Origin: Coenobita brevimanus
Taxonomy: Eukaryota > Arthropoda > Malacostraca > Decapoda > Coenobitidae
NCBI GenBank assembly: GCA_032717465.1
Contig: CM064713.1
Location: 9,644,950-9,708,949, forward strand
DNA length: 64,000 nt
Reading direction: 5' to 3'
This document shows, in pieces, positions 41,745-53,500 of the stretch (position 1 is the stretch's first letter; each line of letters begins with the position of its first letter). Both the position numbers and the translations under genes were made by a program. The notes below the pieces were generated by a model, which ran no database searches, was not told the DNA's origin, and saw only the letters and a program-made list of their open reading frames with translations.

Positions 41745-41835
41745 CCTCGCCTGACAGTCACCAGCTGATGAGTGCAAGTGTGCAATATAGGAAGGTATTG
41801 GGCACTTGCAGTCGATGGTGGTCTGCTGGGCGAGG
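41745..41835 (+). other. Structured RNA element A (91 nt hairpin), L0 3' UTR
   Basis: Outer stem of 13 positions (CCTCGCCTGACAG with CTGCTGGGCGAGG; one mismatch, two G-U). Then one unpaired base on the 5' side and two on the 3' side, a 5-bp stem CACCA/TGGTG, an asymmetric internal loop (GCTGATGAG facing GTCGA), and a 15-position stem (14 paired) closed by TAGGAAGG. Element B at 41983 is exactly the same length with compensatory changes. The internal loop fits a kink-turn: a three-base bulge, then G-A and A-G pairs. Confidence 0.8.
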
Positions 41836-41982
41836 TTCTTCACTTTTTGTACAAATTATGTAAATACATTATATTATCTTGCTTAAGTTATTCTAATTAG
41901 GGACGACAGCTGACGTATATGGAAATGTTCCTGACTCGTCTGGTTCCCTTTCATATATTGATGTCCCCTATATTAGGTTGTG

Positions 41983-42073
41983 CCTCGACTGACAGTCACC
42001 AGGTGATGAGTGCAGGTATGTAATGTAGAAAGGCATTACATATCTGCAGTCGATGGTGTTCTGTTAGTCGAGG
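41983..42073 (+). other. Structured RNA element B (91 nt hairpin), L0 3' UTR
   Basis: Gapless alignment with element A. The outer stem pairs at all 13 positions and the apical stem at all 15. Relative to A, pairs 6/86 (C-G to A-T), 33/62 (A-T to G-C), 36/59 (G-C to A-T), 39/56 (C-G to T-A) and 43/52 (A-T to G-C) change on both sides. The CACCA/TGGTG stem, the TGATGAG/GTCGA internal loop and most of the apical loop are unchanged. Confidence 0.82.
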
Positions 42074-42339
42074 TATTTTTACCATTAGTGTAGGTCTAGC
42101 TATTTGTCTCTGTAGGATTTAGTATAGGTTAGCGATTTGTCTGTTAGGTGATTAGTTTTAGGGTCTTTAGATTAGGTATTTTGTTTATAAGTAATATAAG
42201 GTATAAAAATATAAATATTAAAAAAAAAAAATAAAAATAAAACTAAAAAAAAAAAATAAATAAATGATTAAAATTATTATATATATATGTACGTTTGCAT
42301 GAAAGTGTGTGTGTATATATGTATATATATATATATGTT

Positions 42340-42342
<3 letters not shown>

Positions 42343-42384
<42 letters not shown>
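42343..42384. repeat. (TA)n microsatellite in L0 3' UTR
   Basis: About 21 TA units between the structured module and the terminal hairpin. Sister copies have different microsatellites at the same place. Confidence 0.9.
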
Positions 42385-42393
<9 letters not shown>

Positions 42394-42452
42394 TATATTT
42401 TTATATTTTTTTAAATTTATATAAATATATTTATAATTGGCCTTAATAACCC

Positions 42453-42466
42453 GGGGCTTCGGCCCC
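42453..42466 (+). other. UUCG-tetraloop hairpin before the L0 poly(A)
   Basis: GGGGC-TTCG-GCCCC, a perfect 5-bp stem with the very stable UUCG loop, about 18 bases from the poly(A). Flanking AACC and GGTT can extend it past an internal bulge. A 3'-terminal stem-loop is where several LINE RTs recognise their RNA; that role here is inference. Confidence 0.75.
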
Positions 42467-42481
42467 AATGGTTTTTTGGCC

Positions 42482-42513
<32 letters not shown>

Positions 42514-42516
<3 letters not shown>

Positions 42517-42911
42517 GTTAGTGGGGACTTTGATGCATGGTCGTGAAGAGGGTAGACGTGTTTTTCTCTGCGCTCTTCTCTAGTTTTCAGGGCTGCCTTA
42601 CCGGCATTAGCTTCTTTTTTTCCGCCACTAGGGCGTTTTTCAATAAAGTTAGGTTTAGCTAGTACTAATTTTCCTCCCAGCCCTTAGAGATATAGTAGGT
42701 GTCTATATCTGTTTCCTGAGATTGCCTTTGCTTACTCACCTCTGGAGTGTACCCCCCACTGATCGCTCTGGGGTGTGAGTTAACACGGGCGGGTCCTCCC
42801 GAGAGTGGTTTGAGAGGGTAATCTCAGACTTAGGTGTGTCTTCCCCAGGTTGTTTGTCCCTTGCTTGTTTTTCTCCTTCTTCCCACTTCCCCGTGAGGGG
42901 GAAGTGGTACT
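42514..42911 (+). other. LINE L1 5' UTR
   Basis: About 400 bases starting directly at the previous poly(A). It belongs to the 5' UTR type shared with L2 (CTCACCTCTGGAGTG, CACTGATCGCTCTGG). No TATA-type element is evident; an internal promoter is expected for this class but I cannot localise it. Confidence 0.75.
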
Positions 42912-44242
42912 ATGGAGGACGCCCCTACTGCCTCCCCCCTTCAGGGGGGAGGTAGTCCTGACCGACCCCCGACTTCTACACGGACTGACAGCCCCCAGAC
43001 TGAACGGCCCCAGACTCGTACCCCACTTGACATCCCTGTAAATAATGCGACCTTGTAATCTTCACTGCTCTAGGTTCCACTCCCTGTCCAGTCTCAATCC
43101 CTTCATGATCAAGAAGGTGATTGATGGCTGTGCTGGAGAGGTGGAACAAGTTAAAAAACTTGGAAATGGAGACCTCCTGGTAAAAACTTGTAACCCATCT
43201 CAAATTAAGGCCTTGTTGAAGCTGCGCAAGTTTGATTGCTATGATGTCGAAACCAAGATCCCAACATCCATGAATTCCTGCAAGGGGGTTATCACTTGCA
43301 GGGATCTCATGGTGATGAGTGAGGAAGAGATCATAGATGATCTTGCTCAGGAAGATGTCATTGATGCTAAATTAATCACCAGATTCTCGGAAGGTGTCAG
43401 GACGAAGACAGGAACCATTGTTTTGACTTTCGGTAAAGTGTCACTGCCTAATGAAATGTAAAAGTTGGTTATGAAATTGTTCATGTTCCGAGATATATTC
43501 CCAACCCTTTCCGTTGCTTGAAATGCCAGATGTATGGGCATGGTTCAAAGACTTGTCGGGCTTCCCAGCCAGTGTGTGGCAAGTGTGCAAGCCAGGGTCA
43601 TGATGCGGAACATTGCACATCTGAGACGGTCTGTTGCTTTCACTGCAAGGGCGCTCACTCCACTTCCTCTAGGGATTCTTCCAAGTGGAAGGAGGAGAAG
43701 GAGGTCTGCACAGTGAAGGCAACGGAGGCCATTTCCTACTACGAAGCTTGGAAAAAGTGAAGGAGTTGCATGCAACTCCCACGCCGAATAGGTCCTATGC
43801 TTTGGCGGTAATGTCCCGTCCTGTGATGTGCTCTGTCGAGACACAGACTGACCCTGTTTTTCTCCCTCCTGCCACTCACAGTACATCTCCATCTCGACCT
43901 CCTGTCCGCTCCAACTCTCTCACTGATATCCCTAAGGCTTCAACTTATTCTCAGGCTGCTGCTGCCTCTCCATCAGTACGGCCTAAAACGAAACCTGACA
44001 AGTCTAGTGAAAGTAATATGACCACCCTCACAAAACAGTCTCGTCCTCATGTTCTTCCAGTTCCCACTCCAGCGAGGGAGAGGAAGGTTAGCTCTTCCTC
44101 AGGGGAGTCAGGGAACCTCGTAATTGACGATAATATGGAGGTTTCCATGAACAAGCACCGGGATAGGTCCCCCGGTAGTCGCTCGCCTGCCGGCGGGCGA
44201 CAAAAAAAGACAAAGCACACTGGCCCCCAACGAAAATCTTAA
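42912..44242 (+). pseudogene. LINE ORF1 (RRM-like/CCHC protein), copy L1, frameshifted
   Basis: Start ATGGAGGAC at 42912. The frame is lost at the end of the N-terminal Pro/Thr-rich segment (stop near 43059). The RRM-like part is open at 43045-43461 until CCTAATGAAATGTAA, where L3 reads CCTAGCCAAGTA. Knuckles are open from about 43518, and TGA at 43758-43760 directly follows GAAAAAG. The Ser/Pro-rich C-terminal part continues in the next frame to 44242. The last Cys of the third knuckle is Ser (RDSSKW). Confidence 0.8.
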
Positions 44243-47200
44243 ACCGTCGCTTTCACTGTATTACAGTGGAATTGTAGAGGTATTGGGAATAAGTTACACA
44301 ATATAGCAATCTTGCTTTCTATACACAGGCCAGACGTTGTTTGTTTACAGGAGACGCGCCTGGAGGATCACCCTGATCCTCCACAGTTCAAACACTACCA
44401 CTCGTATAGAAGATATGAAGGTCACGGAGTTGCCATATACACACACAAATCACACCCACAAACGGAAGTGATTCTAAATTCTACTCTGGAAGCTGTCGCG
44501 TGCAGAGTAAAATTTAATAACACGTATCTGTCTATTTGCTCTCTGTACTGTCCTCCACATGGCCCCATTGATAGTGATGCTTTAAATTCACTAGTGGAAC
44601 ATCTGCCTGGAAATAAGTTAGTGTTGGGCGATTTTAACGCCCATCACTATCAATGGGGTAGCTTGAGGATTGATGGTCGTGGGGAGCAAGTAGCCGACCT
44701 AATACTACAGTCCAACCTCTGTCTTCTGAACGATGGTAGAGCGACTCGTGTAGATGATCGTACTGGTAACTTTTCGGCCATTGACTTATCTTTGGCCTCC
44801 CTGGTATACATCAAGATCTCTCATGGGACCCTTACGACGACTCCTTGGGAAGTGATCATTTACCCATCTGTCTTTCTTATACACGCGACATCATTTCGGA
44901 CCCTCCACCTCCAAAATTTAACTATAAGAAAGCAGATTGGGGATCCTTCTCAAGGATCGCCAATTTAGATATATCTGGGGAGACCATAGATGTTAAGGTC
45001 GAAAATATAACCCAATCCATATTACACGCAGCTGAGGCTGCTATTCCCAAGACTTCTACAGTTCATGCGAAGCATAGAGCACATTGGTGGACGCCGGATT
45101 GCCGACAAGCATTAAGAAAACGCAATAGGAGATACAGGATTTTTGATAGTCAGCCCACTGAGAAAAATTTTATTGCATACAAACAGGCACGGGCTGAGGC
45201 AAGGAGAATAATAAGAAGGGCCAAACGTGACTCCTGGCGGTCCTTTGTGTCCACGGTGACTCGTACAACACCATTACGTAAAGTCTGGTCCACTATAAGA
45301 ATATTAAATAATAAAGGCCCATATTTCCCCATTACCACTTTGCAGGTTAATAATAACATCTATGACGAGCCCGTGGACGTTGCTAACATCCTCGCCAGGA
45401 GTTTTTCTCATGTAAGTAGCTCAGCCAATTATGACCCGCGTTTCCAACATCATAAACGCACGGCTGAGCTACAGATATTAGACTTTGCCACAGAAGACGT
45501 AAACTCCCCGTACAACCAAGAGTTTACGCTAGATGAACTGCTCCTTGCCCTTAAATCCTGTAAAGACACCAGCCCTGGACCAGACACCATCACGTACGGT
45601 ATGATCCAGCATCTTAATCAGGACAACCTGATTAAGATGTTAGCATTGTACAATGAGATTTGGGCGTCTCGAACGTTCCCAAACTCATGGCACTTTGCGC
45701 ACGTCATACCGATACCCAAAGAGGCTGGTCGTCTTATGAATCCCACTTCATTTCGTCCTATTGTGTTGACTTCTTGTCTATGTAAGGTCATGGAACGTAT
45801 GGTTAACAATAGGCTTCTTTTTGTTTTAGAGTCGAAGAATTTGTTAAATGATCAACAATGTGGCTTCCGTAAATACAGAAGTTCACTAGATCATTTAATG
45901 AATTTGGAGCATTGTATTGCAGAGGCATTTGCCAATAAAGAATTCATGATAGGGGTGTTCTTGGACATCCATAAAGCCTATGACATGACCTGGCGACACG
46001 GTATACTAATGAAGCTCTATGCTTATGGTTTAAGAGGAAATTTGCCTGTTTTTATTTCAAATTTCTTAAGGGACAGAACTTTCTCTGTCAAATTGCCCCG
46101 TAACGTAACATCGGATATATTTATCCAGGAAAACGGGGTGCCGCAGGGAAGTGTGCTTAGTCCTACTTTATTTAGTATTATGATCAATGATATTCTGTCA
46201 TCAGCTCCCATCCCGAGGAATCTTAAATACTCACTCTACGCTGACGATTGTGCAATATGGCACTCTTCCCGTAATGCACAATTTTCGGCTGGGCGGATTC
46301 AAGCAGCCCTTGACTCCGTCCACCAATGGGCCTTGCAGTGGGGATTTAAGTTTTCCGTCCGTAAGTGTGCCGCTATAGTTTTCACTAATCGTAACGTACC
46401 TAATTTGTGCTTAACTTTGGATAATCAGGCGGTACCTTTTCAAAATTCTGTAAAATTTTTAGGAATACATTTTGATCGTAGAATGAATTTTAAACTTCAC
46501 GTTAATACTTTGCTTGCTCGTTGTGATAAACCGTTAAATGTCCTCAAGTACCTAGCGGGTACTACCTGGGGTGCCGACAGAAAATCTTTATTAATGGTGT
46601 ATAAGTCCCTTATTCGATCAAAGCTAGACTATGGCGCACAGGTGTATGGCTCGGCATCTGATGCCACGCTGAAAGGATTGGATGTGTTGCAGAATAAATG
46701 CTTGCGAATGTGTCTTGGAGCTGTCCGGTGTACCCGTGTGGCTCGTATGGAAGTGGAGGCGAATGTGCCTCCCCTCCGTATTCGCCGTGACCACCTGGCC
46801 TTGTCCTACGGTGTAAGGACATTAAGGAAAAGTAATATCGGCAATGTGGCCTGTACCCCCCTGCGTCAATACCACCACCTTCTGCGGGGGGTGCGTCGGC
46901 CACTTGCCGCTCGCCTCCACTTACTGACTCAGGAGCTTGATGTGGACCCCAGTGACTGTGACAAGTTGGTGCTTAAAAATATAGCGCCTTGGGAGCCACC
47001 CGGCTTTACAGTCGATGTTACATGGCTCCCAGCACCAAAGGCCAAGGCGCCGGAGGCGGAGGTCCACCACTTGTTTCGTAACATCATTGTTCGTCACTTG
47101 GGGTCCCATCAATTGTACACCGACGGCTCCAAGTCGAGTGAATGTGTGGGTGCAAGTGTGTGGTCGACTGAATGTGCCCTCAGGTATCGGTTGCCGACTC

Positions 47201-47928
47201 ATACATCTGTGTTTACTTCAGAACTTTTTGCTATTGACAAAGCCATAGACTATGCTCTCAATTCTAGACATGACTCATTTGTCATATTTTCAGATTCAAA
47301 ATCAGCCCTTCAGGCAATTGCATCTTGCACTACGGACTCTCACGAGATCCAGGGCCGCATCGTTAATAAGTTGCATTCATGCAACAAGTCATTCACGCTG
47401 ATCTGGGTGCCTGGTCATTGTCGTATCTACGGCAATGAGCAGGCTGACTTACTTGCAAAGTCGGCTGTAGAGCTCGAGGAGACTTGGGACGTTCCTCGTG
47501 ATCTACGGTCGAGTCTATCTCTCGGAAAGAAATCAATAAATCTTCTGTGGCAAGGTCAGTGGACCAGACTAAATATTCCAACTTGTAAGCCGTACCTGGG
47601 CGACTGGGACACTGCCAACCGTCCCAGTCGCCTAGAAGAAAAAGTGTTGGCACGGTTACGGCTTAATGCCACCATTTTAACCCACATAAAACCATATATG
47701 GAAAGACGCTTCCCACCGCACTGTGACATCTGTAATGCGGTGTTATCTATCAGTCATATCATCCTGCGCTGTCGGCGATTTATTCGTGAACGTGCTTCAC
47801 TTATAAATTACTGCGGCGCAGTAGACGTCCCCTTCACCCTTTCCACCATCCTGGGTGATGGGGACATTGTTATGACTGATAAATTGATGGCTTTCTTGAG
47901 AGAGACCGGACTGATCAGAGTGATGTGA
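44243..47928 (+). pseudogene. LINE ORF2, copy L1, one frameshift in endonuclease
   Basis: In frame with the ORF1 stop and opening with the endonuclease (LQWNCRG, QETRL, GDFNAHH). The frame shifts at GCCTCCCTGG (44796-44804), which has one C fewer than L3. It then reads on from about 44845 to the stop as a 1027-codon frame with SDHLPI, the complete RT (YADD), RNase H and CCHC. It is a single homopolymer base away from being open, so a consensus error is possible. Confidence 0.85.
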
Positions 47929-48647
47929 CTTTTTTACTGTGTGGTTATGGTTTTTATGAACAGTAAATATGTATATATTGTAATATTAATTAGGGTTGAC
48001 AGTTGACATATTTTAAATAGTTCCTCCTCCCACCGATCTATTTCTAATATAGATGTCCCCTACATTAAGCCAAGTTCCTCGCCTGACAGTCACCAGCTGA
48101 TGAGTGCAAGTGTGCAATATAGGAAGGTATTGGGCACTTGCAGTCGATGGTGGTCTGCTGGGCGAGGTTCTTCACTTTTTGTACAAATTATGTAAATACA
48201 TTATATTATCTTGCTTAAGTTATTCTAATTAGGGACGACAGCTGACGTATATGGAAATGTTCCTGACTCGTCTGGTTCCCTTTCATATATTGATGTCCCC
48301 TATATTAGGTTGTGCCTCGACTGACAGTCACCAGGTGATGAGTGCAGGTATGTAATGTAGAAAGGCATTACATATCTGCAGTCGATGGTGTTCTGTTAGT
48401 CGAGGTATTTTTACCATTAGTGTAGGTCTAGCTATTTGTCTCTGTAGGATTTAGTATAGGTTAGCGATTTGTCTGTTAGGTGATTAGTTTTAGGGTCTTT
48501 AGATTAGTTTTTCTTTATAATATAAGGTATAAAAATATAAAAAATAAATAAAAATAATAAAAATAAAAATACAAAAAAATAAATAAAATAAAAATTATTA
48601 TATATATATGTACGTTTGCATGAAAGTGTGTATGTTCATATGCATGG

Positions 48648-48715
<68 letters not shown>

Positions 48716-48819
48716 CTATATATTTTTTTATATATATTTATATTTTTTTAAATTTATATAAATATATATATACTTTATATACACGGCCTTAATAACCTGG
48801 GGCTTCGGCCCCAATGGTT
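47929..48819 (+). other. LINE L1 3' UTR with elements A and B
   Basis: Element A is at 48077-48167 and B at 48315-48405, both identical to L0. A (TG)25 tract at 48651-48700 occupies the microsatellite position and the UUCG hairpin lies at 48799-48812. Here the poly(A) follows AATGGTT directly, without the TTGATAGGCC seen in L2 and L3. Confidence 0.85.
48651..48700. repeat. (TG)n microsatellite in L1 3' UTR
   Basis: About 25 uninterrupted TG units, then TATG/TATA-rich sequence. Confidence 0.95.
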
Positions 48820-48843
48820 AAAAAAAAAAAAAAAAAAAAAAAA

Positions 48844-49232
48844 TCTTTGATGCATGGTCGTGGAGAGTGTAGACGTGTTTCTCTGCGCTCTCCTCTAGTT
48901 TTCAGGGCTGCCTCACCGGCATTAGCTTTTTTTTTTCCGCCACTAGGGCGTTTTTCAATAAAGTTAGGTTAGCTAGTACTCATTTTCCTCCCCTCCCTGT
49001 TAGTCTTGAACAGTAGGTGTCTGTTCCAATAAACTGAGTTTACCTTTGCTTACTCACCTCTGGAGTGTACCCCCCACTGATCGCTCTGGGGTGTGAGTTA
49101 TACACGGGCGCGTCCTCCCGAGAGTGGTTTGAGAGGGTAATCTCAGACTTAGGTGTGTCTTTCCCAGGTACCTTGTCCCTTGCTTGTTTTCTCTCCTTCT
49201 TCCCACTTCCCCCGTGAGGGGGAAGTGGTACT
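48844..49232 (+). other. LINE L2 5' UTR
   Basis: Type shared with L1 in its second half. It carries the segment CCCTGTTAGTCTTGAACAG that L3 and L4 also have and L1 lacks, so it is a mosaic of the two 5' UTR types. Confidence 0.7.
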
Positions 49233-50562
49233 ATGACGGACGCCCCTGCTGCCTCCCCCCTCAGGGGGGAGGTAGTCCTGACCGACCCCGACTTCTACAC
49301 GGACTGACCACCCCCAGACTGAACGGACCCAGACTCGTTTGCCCCACTTGACGTCCCTGTAAATAATGCCACGTTTGTAATCATCCATGCTCTAGGTTCC
49401 ACTCCCTGTCCAGTCTCAATCCCTTCATTATCAAGAAGGTGATTGATGGCTGTGCTGGAGAGGTGGAACAAGTGAAAAAACTTGCTAACGGAGACCTCCT
49501 GGTAAAAACTGTTAACTCATCTCAAATTAAGGATTTGTTGAAGCTGCGCAAGTTCCACTGTTATGATGTCGAAGCCAAGATCCCAGTCTCCATGAATTCC
49601 TGCAAGGGTGTTATCACTTGCAGGGATCTCATGGTGATGAGTGAGGAAGAGATCATAGATGAACTTGCTCAGCAAGATGTCATTGATGCTAAATTCATAA
49701 CTCGTTATTCGGAAGGAGTAAGGACGAAGACAGCAACCAATGTTTTGACTTTTGCCAAAGTTTCTCTTCCTAGCCAAGTCAAAGTTGGTTATGAAATTGT
49801 TCATGTTCGACCATACATCCCTAACCCTTTCCGTTGCTTGAAATGCCAGATGTATGGGCATGGTTCAAAGACTTGTCGGGCTTCCCAGCCAGTGTGTGGC
49901 AAGTGTGCAAGCCAGGGTCATGATGCGGAACATTGCACATCTGAGACGGTCTGTTGCTTTCACTGCAAGGGCGCTCACTCCACTTCCTCTAGGGATTCTT
50001 CCAAGTGGAAGGAGGAGAAGGAGGTCTGCACAGTGAAGGCAACGGAGGCCATTTCCTACTACGAAGCTTGGAAAAAGTGAAGGAGTTGCATGCAACTCCC
50101 ACGCCGAATAGGTCCTATGCTTCGGCGGTAATGTCCCGTCCTGTGATGTGCTCTGTAGAGACCCAGACTGACCCTGTCTTTCTCCCTCCTGCCACTCACA
50201 GTACATCTCCATCTCGACCTCCTGTCCGTTCCAACTCTCTCACTGACATCCCTAAGGCATCAACTTACTCCCAGGCTGCTGCTGCCTCTCCATCGGTACG
50301 GCCTAAAACGAAGCCTGACAAGTCTAGTAAAAGTAACATGACCACCCTCACGAAACAGTCACGTCCTCACGTTCTTCCAGTTCCCACTCCAGCGAGGGAG
50401 AGGAAGGTTAGCTCTTCCTCGGGGGAGGCTGGGAACCTAGTTATTGATGAAAATATGGAGGTTTCCATTAACAAGCACCGGGATAGGTCCCCCGGTAGTC
50501 GCTCGCCTGCTGGCGGGCGACAAAAAAAGACAAAGCACACTGGCCCCCAACGAAAATCTTAA
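49233..50562 (+). pseudogene. LINE ORF1, copy L2, frameshifted, diverged N-terminal half
   Basis: The ATG at 49233 (ATGACGGAC) is thrown out of frame in the C/G runs just after it. From about 49439 to 50080 the RRM-like part and knuckles are open (RCLKCQMYGHGSKTC onward), ending at the same TGA after GAAAAAG (50078-50080). The C-terminal part is open in the next frame to 50562. Upstream of the knuckles it is clearly more different from L1, L3 and L4 (KLANGDLLVKTVNSSQIKD) than downstream, where the copies are almost identical. Confidence 0.8.
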
Positions 50563-53500
50563 ACCGTCGCTTTCACTGTATTACAGTGGAATTGTAGAGG
50601 TATTGGGAATAAGTTACACAATATAGCAATCTTGCTTTCTATACACAGGCCAGACGTTGTTTGTTTACAGGAGACGCGCCTGGAGGATCACCCTGATCCT
50701 CCACAGTTCAAACACTACCACTCGTATAGAAGATATGAAGGTCACGGAGTTGCCATATACACACACAAATCACACCCACAAACGGAAGTGATTCTAAATT
50801 CTACTCTGGAAGCGGTCGCGTGCAGAGTAAAATTTAATAACACGTATCTGTCTATTTGCTCTCTGTACTGTCCTCCACATGGCCCCATTGATAGTGATGC
50901 TTTAAATTCACTAGTGGAACATCTGCCTGGAAATAAGTTAGTGTTGGGCGATTTTAACGCCCATCACTATCAATGGGGTAGCTTGAGGATTGATGGTCGT
51001 GGGGAGCAAGTAGCCGACCTAATACTACAGTCCAACCTCTGTCTTCTGAACGATGGTAGAGCGACTCGTGTAGATGATCGTACTGGTAACTTTTCGGCCA
51101 TTGACTTATCTTTGGCCTCCCTGGTATACATCAAGATCTCTCATGGGACCCTTACGACGACTCCTTGGGAAGTGATCATTTACCCATCTGTCTTTCTTAT
51201 ACACGCGACATCATTTCGGACCCTCCACCTCCAAAATTTAACTATAAGAAAGCAGATTGGGGATCCTTCTCAAGGATCGCCAATTTAGATATATCTGGGG
51301 AGACCATAGATGTTAAGGTCGAAAATATAACCCAATCCATATTACACGCAGCTGAGGCTGCTATTCCCAAGACTTCTACAGTTCATGCGAAGCATAGAGC
51401 ACATTGGTGGACGCCGGATTGCCGACAAGCATTAAGAAAACGCAATAGGAGATACAGGATTTTTGATAGTCAGCCCACTGAGAAAAATTTTATTGCATAC
51501 AAACAGGCACGGGCTGAGGCAAGGAGAATAATAAGAAGGGCCAAACGTGACTCCTGGCGGTCCTTTGTGTCCACGGTGACTCGTACAACACCATTACGTA
51601 AAGTCTGGTCCACTATAAGAATATTAAATAATAAAGGCCCATATTTCCCTGTCACCACCTTTCAGGTTAATAATAACATCTATGACGAGCCCGTGGACGT
51701 TGCTAACATCCTCGCCAGGAGTTTTTCTCATGTAAGTAGCTCAGCCAATTATGACCCGCGTTTCCAACATCATAAACGCACGGCTGAGCTACAGATATTA
51801 GACTTTGCCACAGAAGACGTAAACTCCCGTACAACCAAGAGTTTACGCTAGATGAACTGCTCCTTGCCCTTAAATCCTGTAAAGACACCAGCCCTGGACC
51901 AGACACCATCACGTACGGTATGATCCAGCATCTTAATCAGGACAACCTGATTAAGATGTTAGCATTGTACAATGAGATTTGGGCGTCTCGAACGTTCCCA
52001 AACTCATGGCACTTTGCGCACGTCATACCGATACCCAAAGAGGCTGGTCGTCTTATGAATCCCACTTCATTTCGTCCTATTGTGTTGACTTCTTGTCTAT
52101 GTAAGGTCATGGAACGTATGGTTAACAATAGGCTTCTTTTTGTTTTAGAGTCGAAGAATTTGTTAAATGATCAACAATGTGGCTTCCGTAAATACAGAAG
52201 TTCACTAGATCATTTAATGAATTTGGAGCATTGTATTGCAGAGGCATTTGCCAATAAAGAATTCATGATAGGGGTGTTCTTGGACATCCATAAAGCCTAT
52301 GACATGACCTGGCGACACGGTATACTAATGAAGCTCTATGCTTATGGTTTAAGAGGAAATTTGCCTGTTTTTATTTCAAATTTCTTAAGGGACAGAACTT
52401 TCTCTGTCAAATTGCCCCGTAACGTAACATCGGATATATTTATCCAGGAAAACGGGGTGCCACAGGGAAGTGTGCTTAGTCCTACTTTATTTAGTATTAT
52501 GATCAATGATATTCTGTCATCAGCTCCCATCCCGAGGAATCTTAAATACTCACTCTACGCTGACGATTGTGCAATATGGCACTCTTCCCGTAATGCACAA
52601 TTTTCGGCTGGGCGGATTCAAGCAGCCCTTGACTCCGTCCACCAATGGGCCTTGCAGTGGGGATTTAAGTTTTCCGTCCGTAAGTGTGCCGCTATAGTTT
52701 TCACTAATCGTAACGTACCTAATTTGTGCTTAACTTTGGATAATCAGGCGGTACCTTTTCAAAATTCTGTAAAATTTTTAGGAATACATTTTGATCGTAG
52801 AATGAATTTTAAACTTCACGTTAATACTTTGCTTGCTCGTTGTGATAAACCGTTAAATGTCCTCAAGTACCTAGCGGGTACTACCTGGGGTGCCGACAGA
52901 AAATCTTTATTAATGGTGTATAAGTCCCTTATTCGATCGAAGCTAGACTATGGCGCACAGGTGTATGGCTCGGCATCTGATGCCACGCTGAAAGGATTGG
53001 ATGTGTTACAGAATAAATGTTTGCGAATGTGTCTTGGAGCTGTCCGGTGTACCCGTGTGGCTCGTATGGAAGTGGAGGCGAATGTGCCTCCCCTCCGTAT
53101 TCGCCGTGACCACCTGGCCTTGTCCTACGGCATAAGGACATTAAGAAAAGTAATATCGGCAATGTGGCCTGTACCCCCTGCGTCAATACCACCACCTTCT
53201 GCGGGGGTGCGTCGGCCACTTGCCGCTCGCCTCCACTTACTGACTCAGGAGCTTGATGTGGACCCCAGTGACTGTGACAAGTTGGTGCTTAAAAATATAG
53301 CGCCTTGGGAGCCACCCGGCTTTACAGTCGATGTTACATGGCTCCCAGCACCAAAGGCCAAGGCGCCGGAGGCGGAGGTCCACCACTTGTTTCGTAACAT
53401 CATTGTTCGTCACTTGGGGTCCCATCAATTGTACACCGACGGCTCCAAGTCGAGTGAATGTGTGGGTGCAAGTGTGTGGTCGACTGAATGTGCCCTCAGG

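Larger units (their letters stand above)
41597..42484 (+). other. LINE L0 3' UTR with two structured repeats and terminal hairpin
   Basis: 888 bases holding two diverged copies of a roughly 200-base module. Each module begins TAATTAGGG (41655 and 41894), contains GATGTCCCCTA, and ends in a 91-nt hairpin. After these come an A/T-rich stretch, a TA microsatellite and a terminal GC hairpin, and then the poly(A). Confidence 0.85.
39479..42513 (+). mobile_element. LINE copy L0, 5' part lost in gap
   Basis: Begins in the RT domain at the gap edge and runs through ORF2, the 3' UTR and the poly(A) at 42485-42513. Confidence 0.92.
42514..48843 (+). mobile_element. LINE copy L1, full length, ORFs broken
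   Basis: 6330 bases from the 5' UTR start (GTCGTTAGTGGGG) to the end of the poly(A) at 48820-48843. Full length, but ORF1 has several breaks and ORF2 one. Confidence 0.92.

Noticed and set aside
41764..41815. Hammerhead ribozyme suggested by CTGATGAG followed by a stem
   Set aside because: The GAAA strand required after stem II is absent (GTCGATGG is found instead), and element B has GGTGATGAG, so the catalytic core is not conserved.
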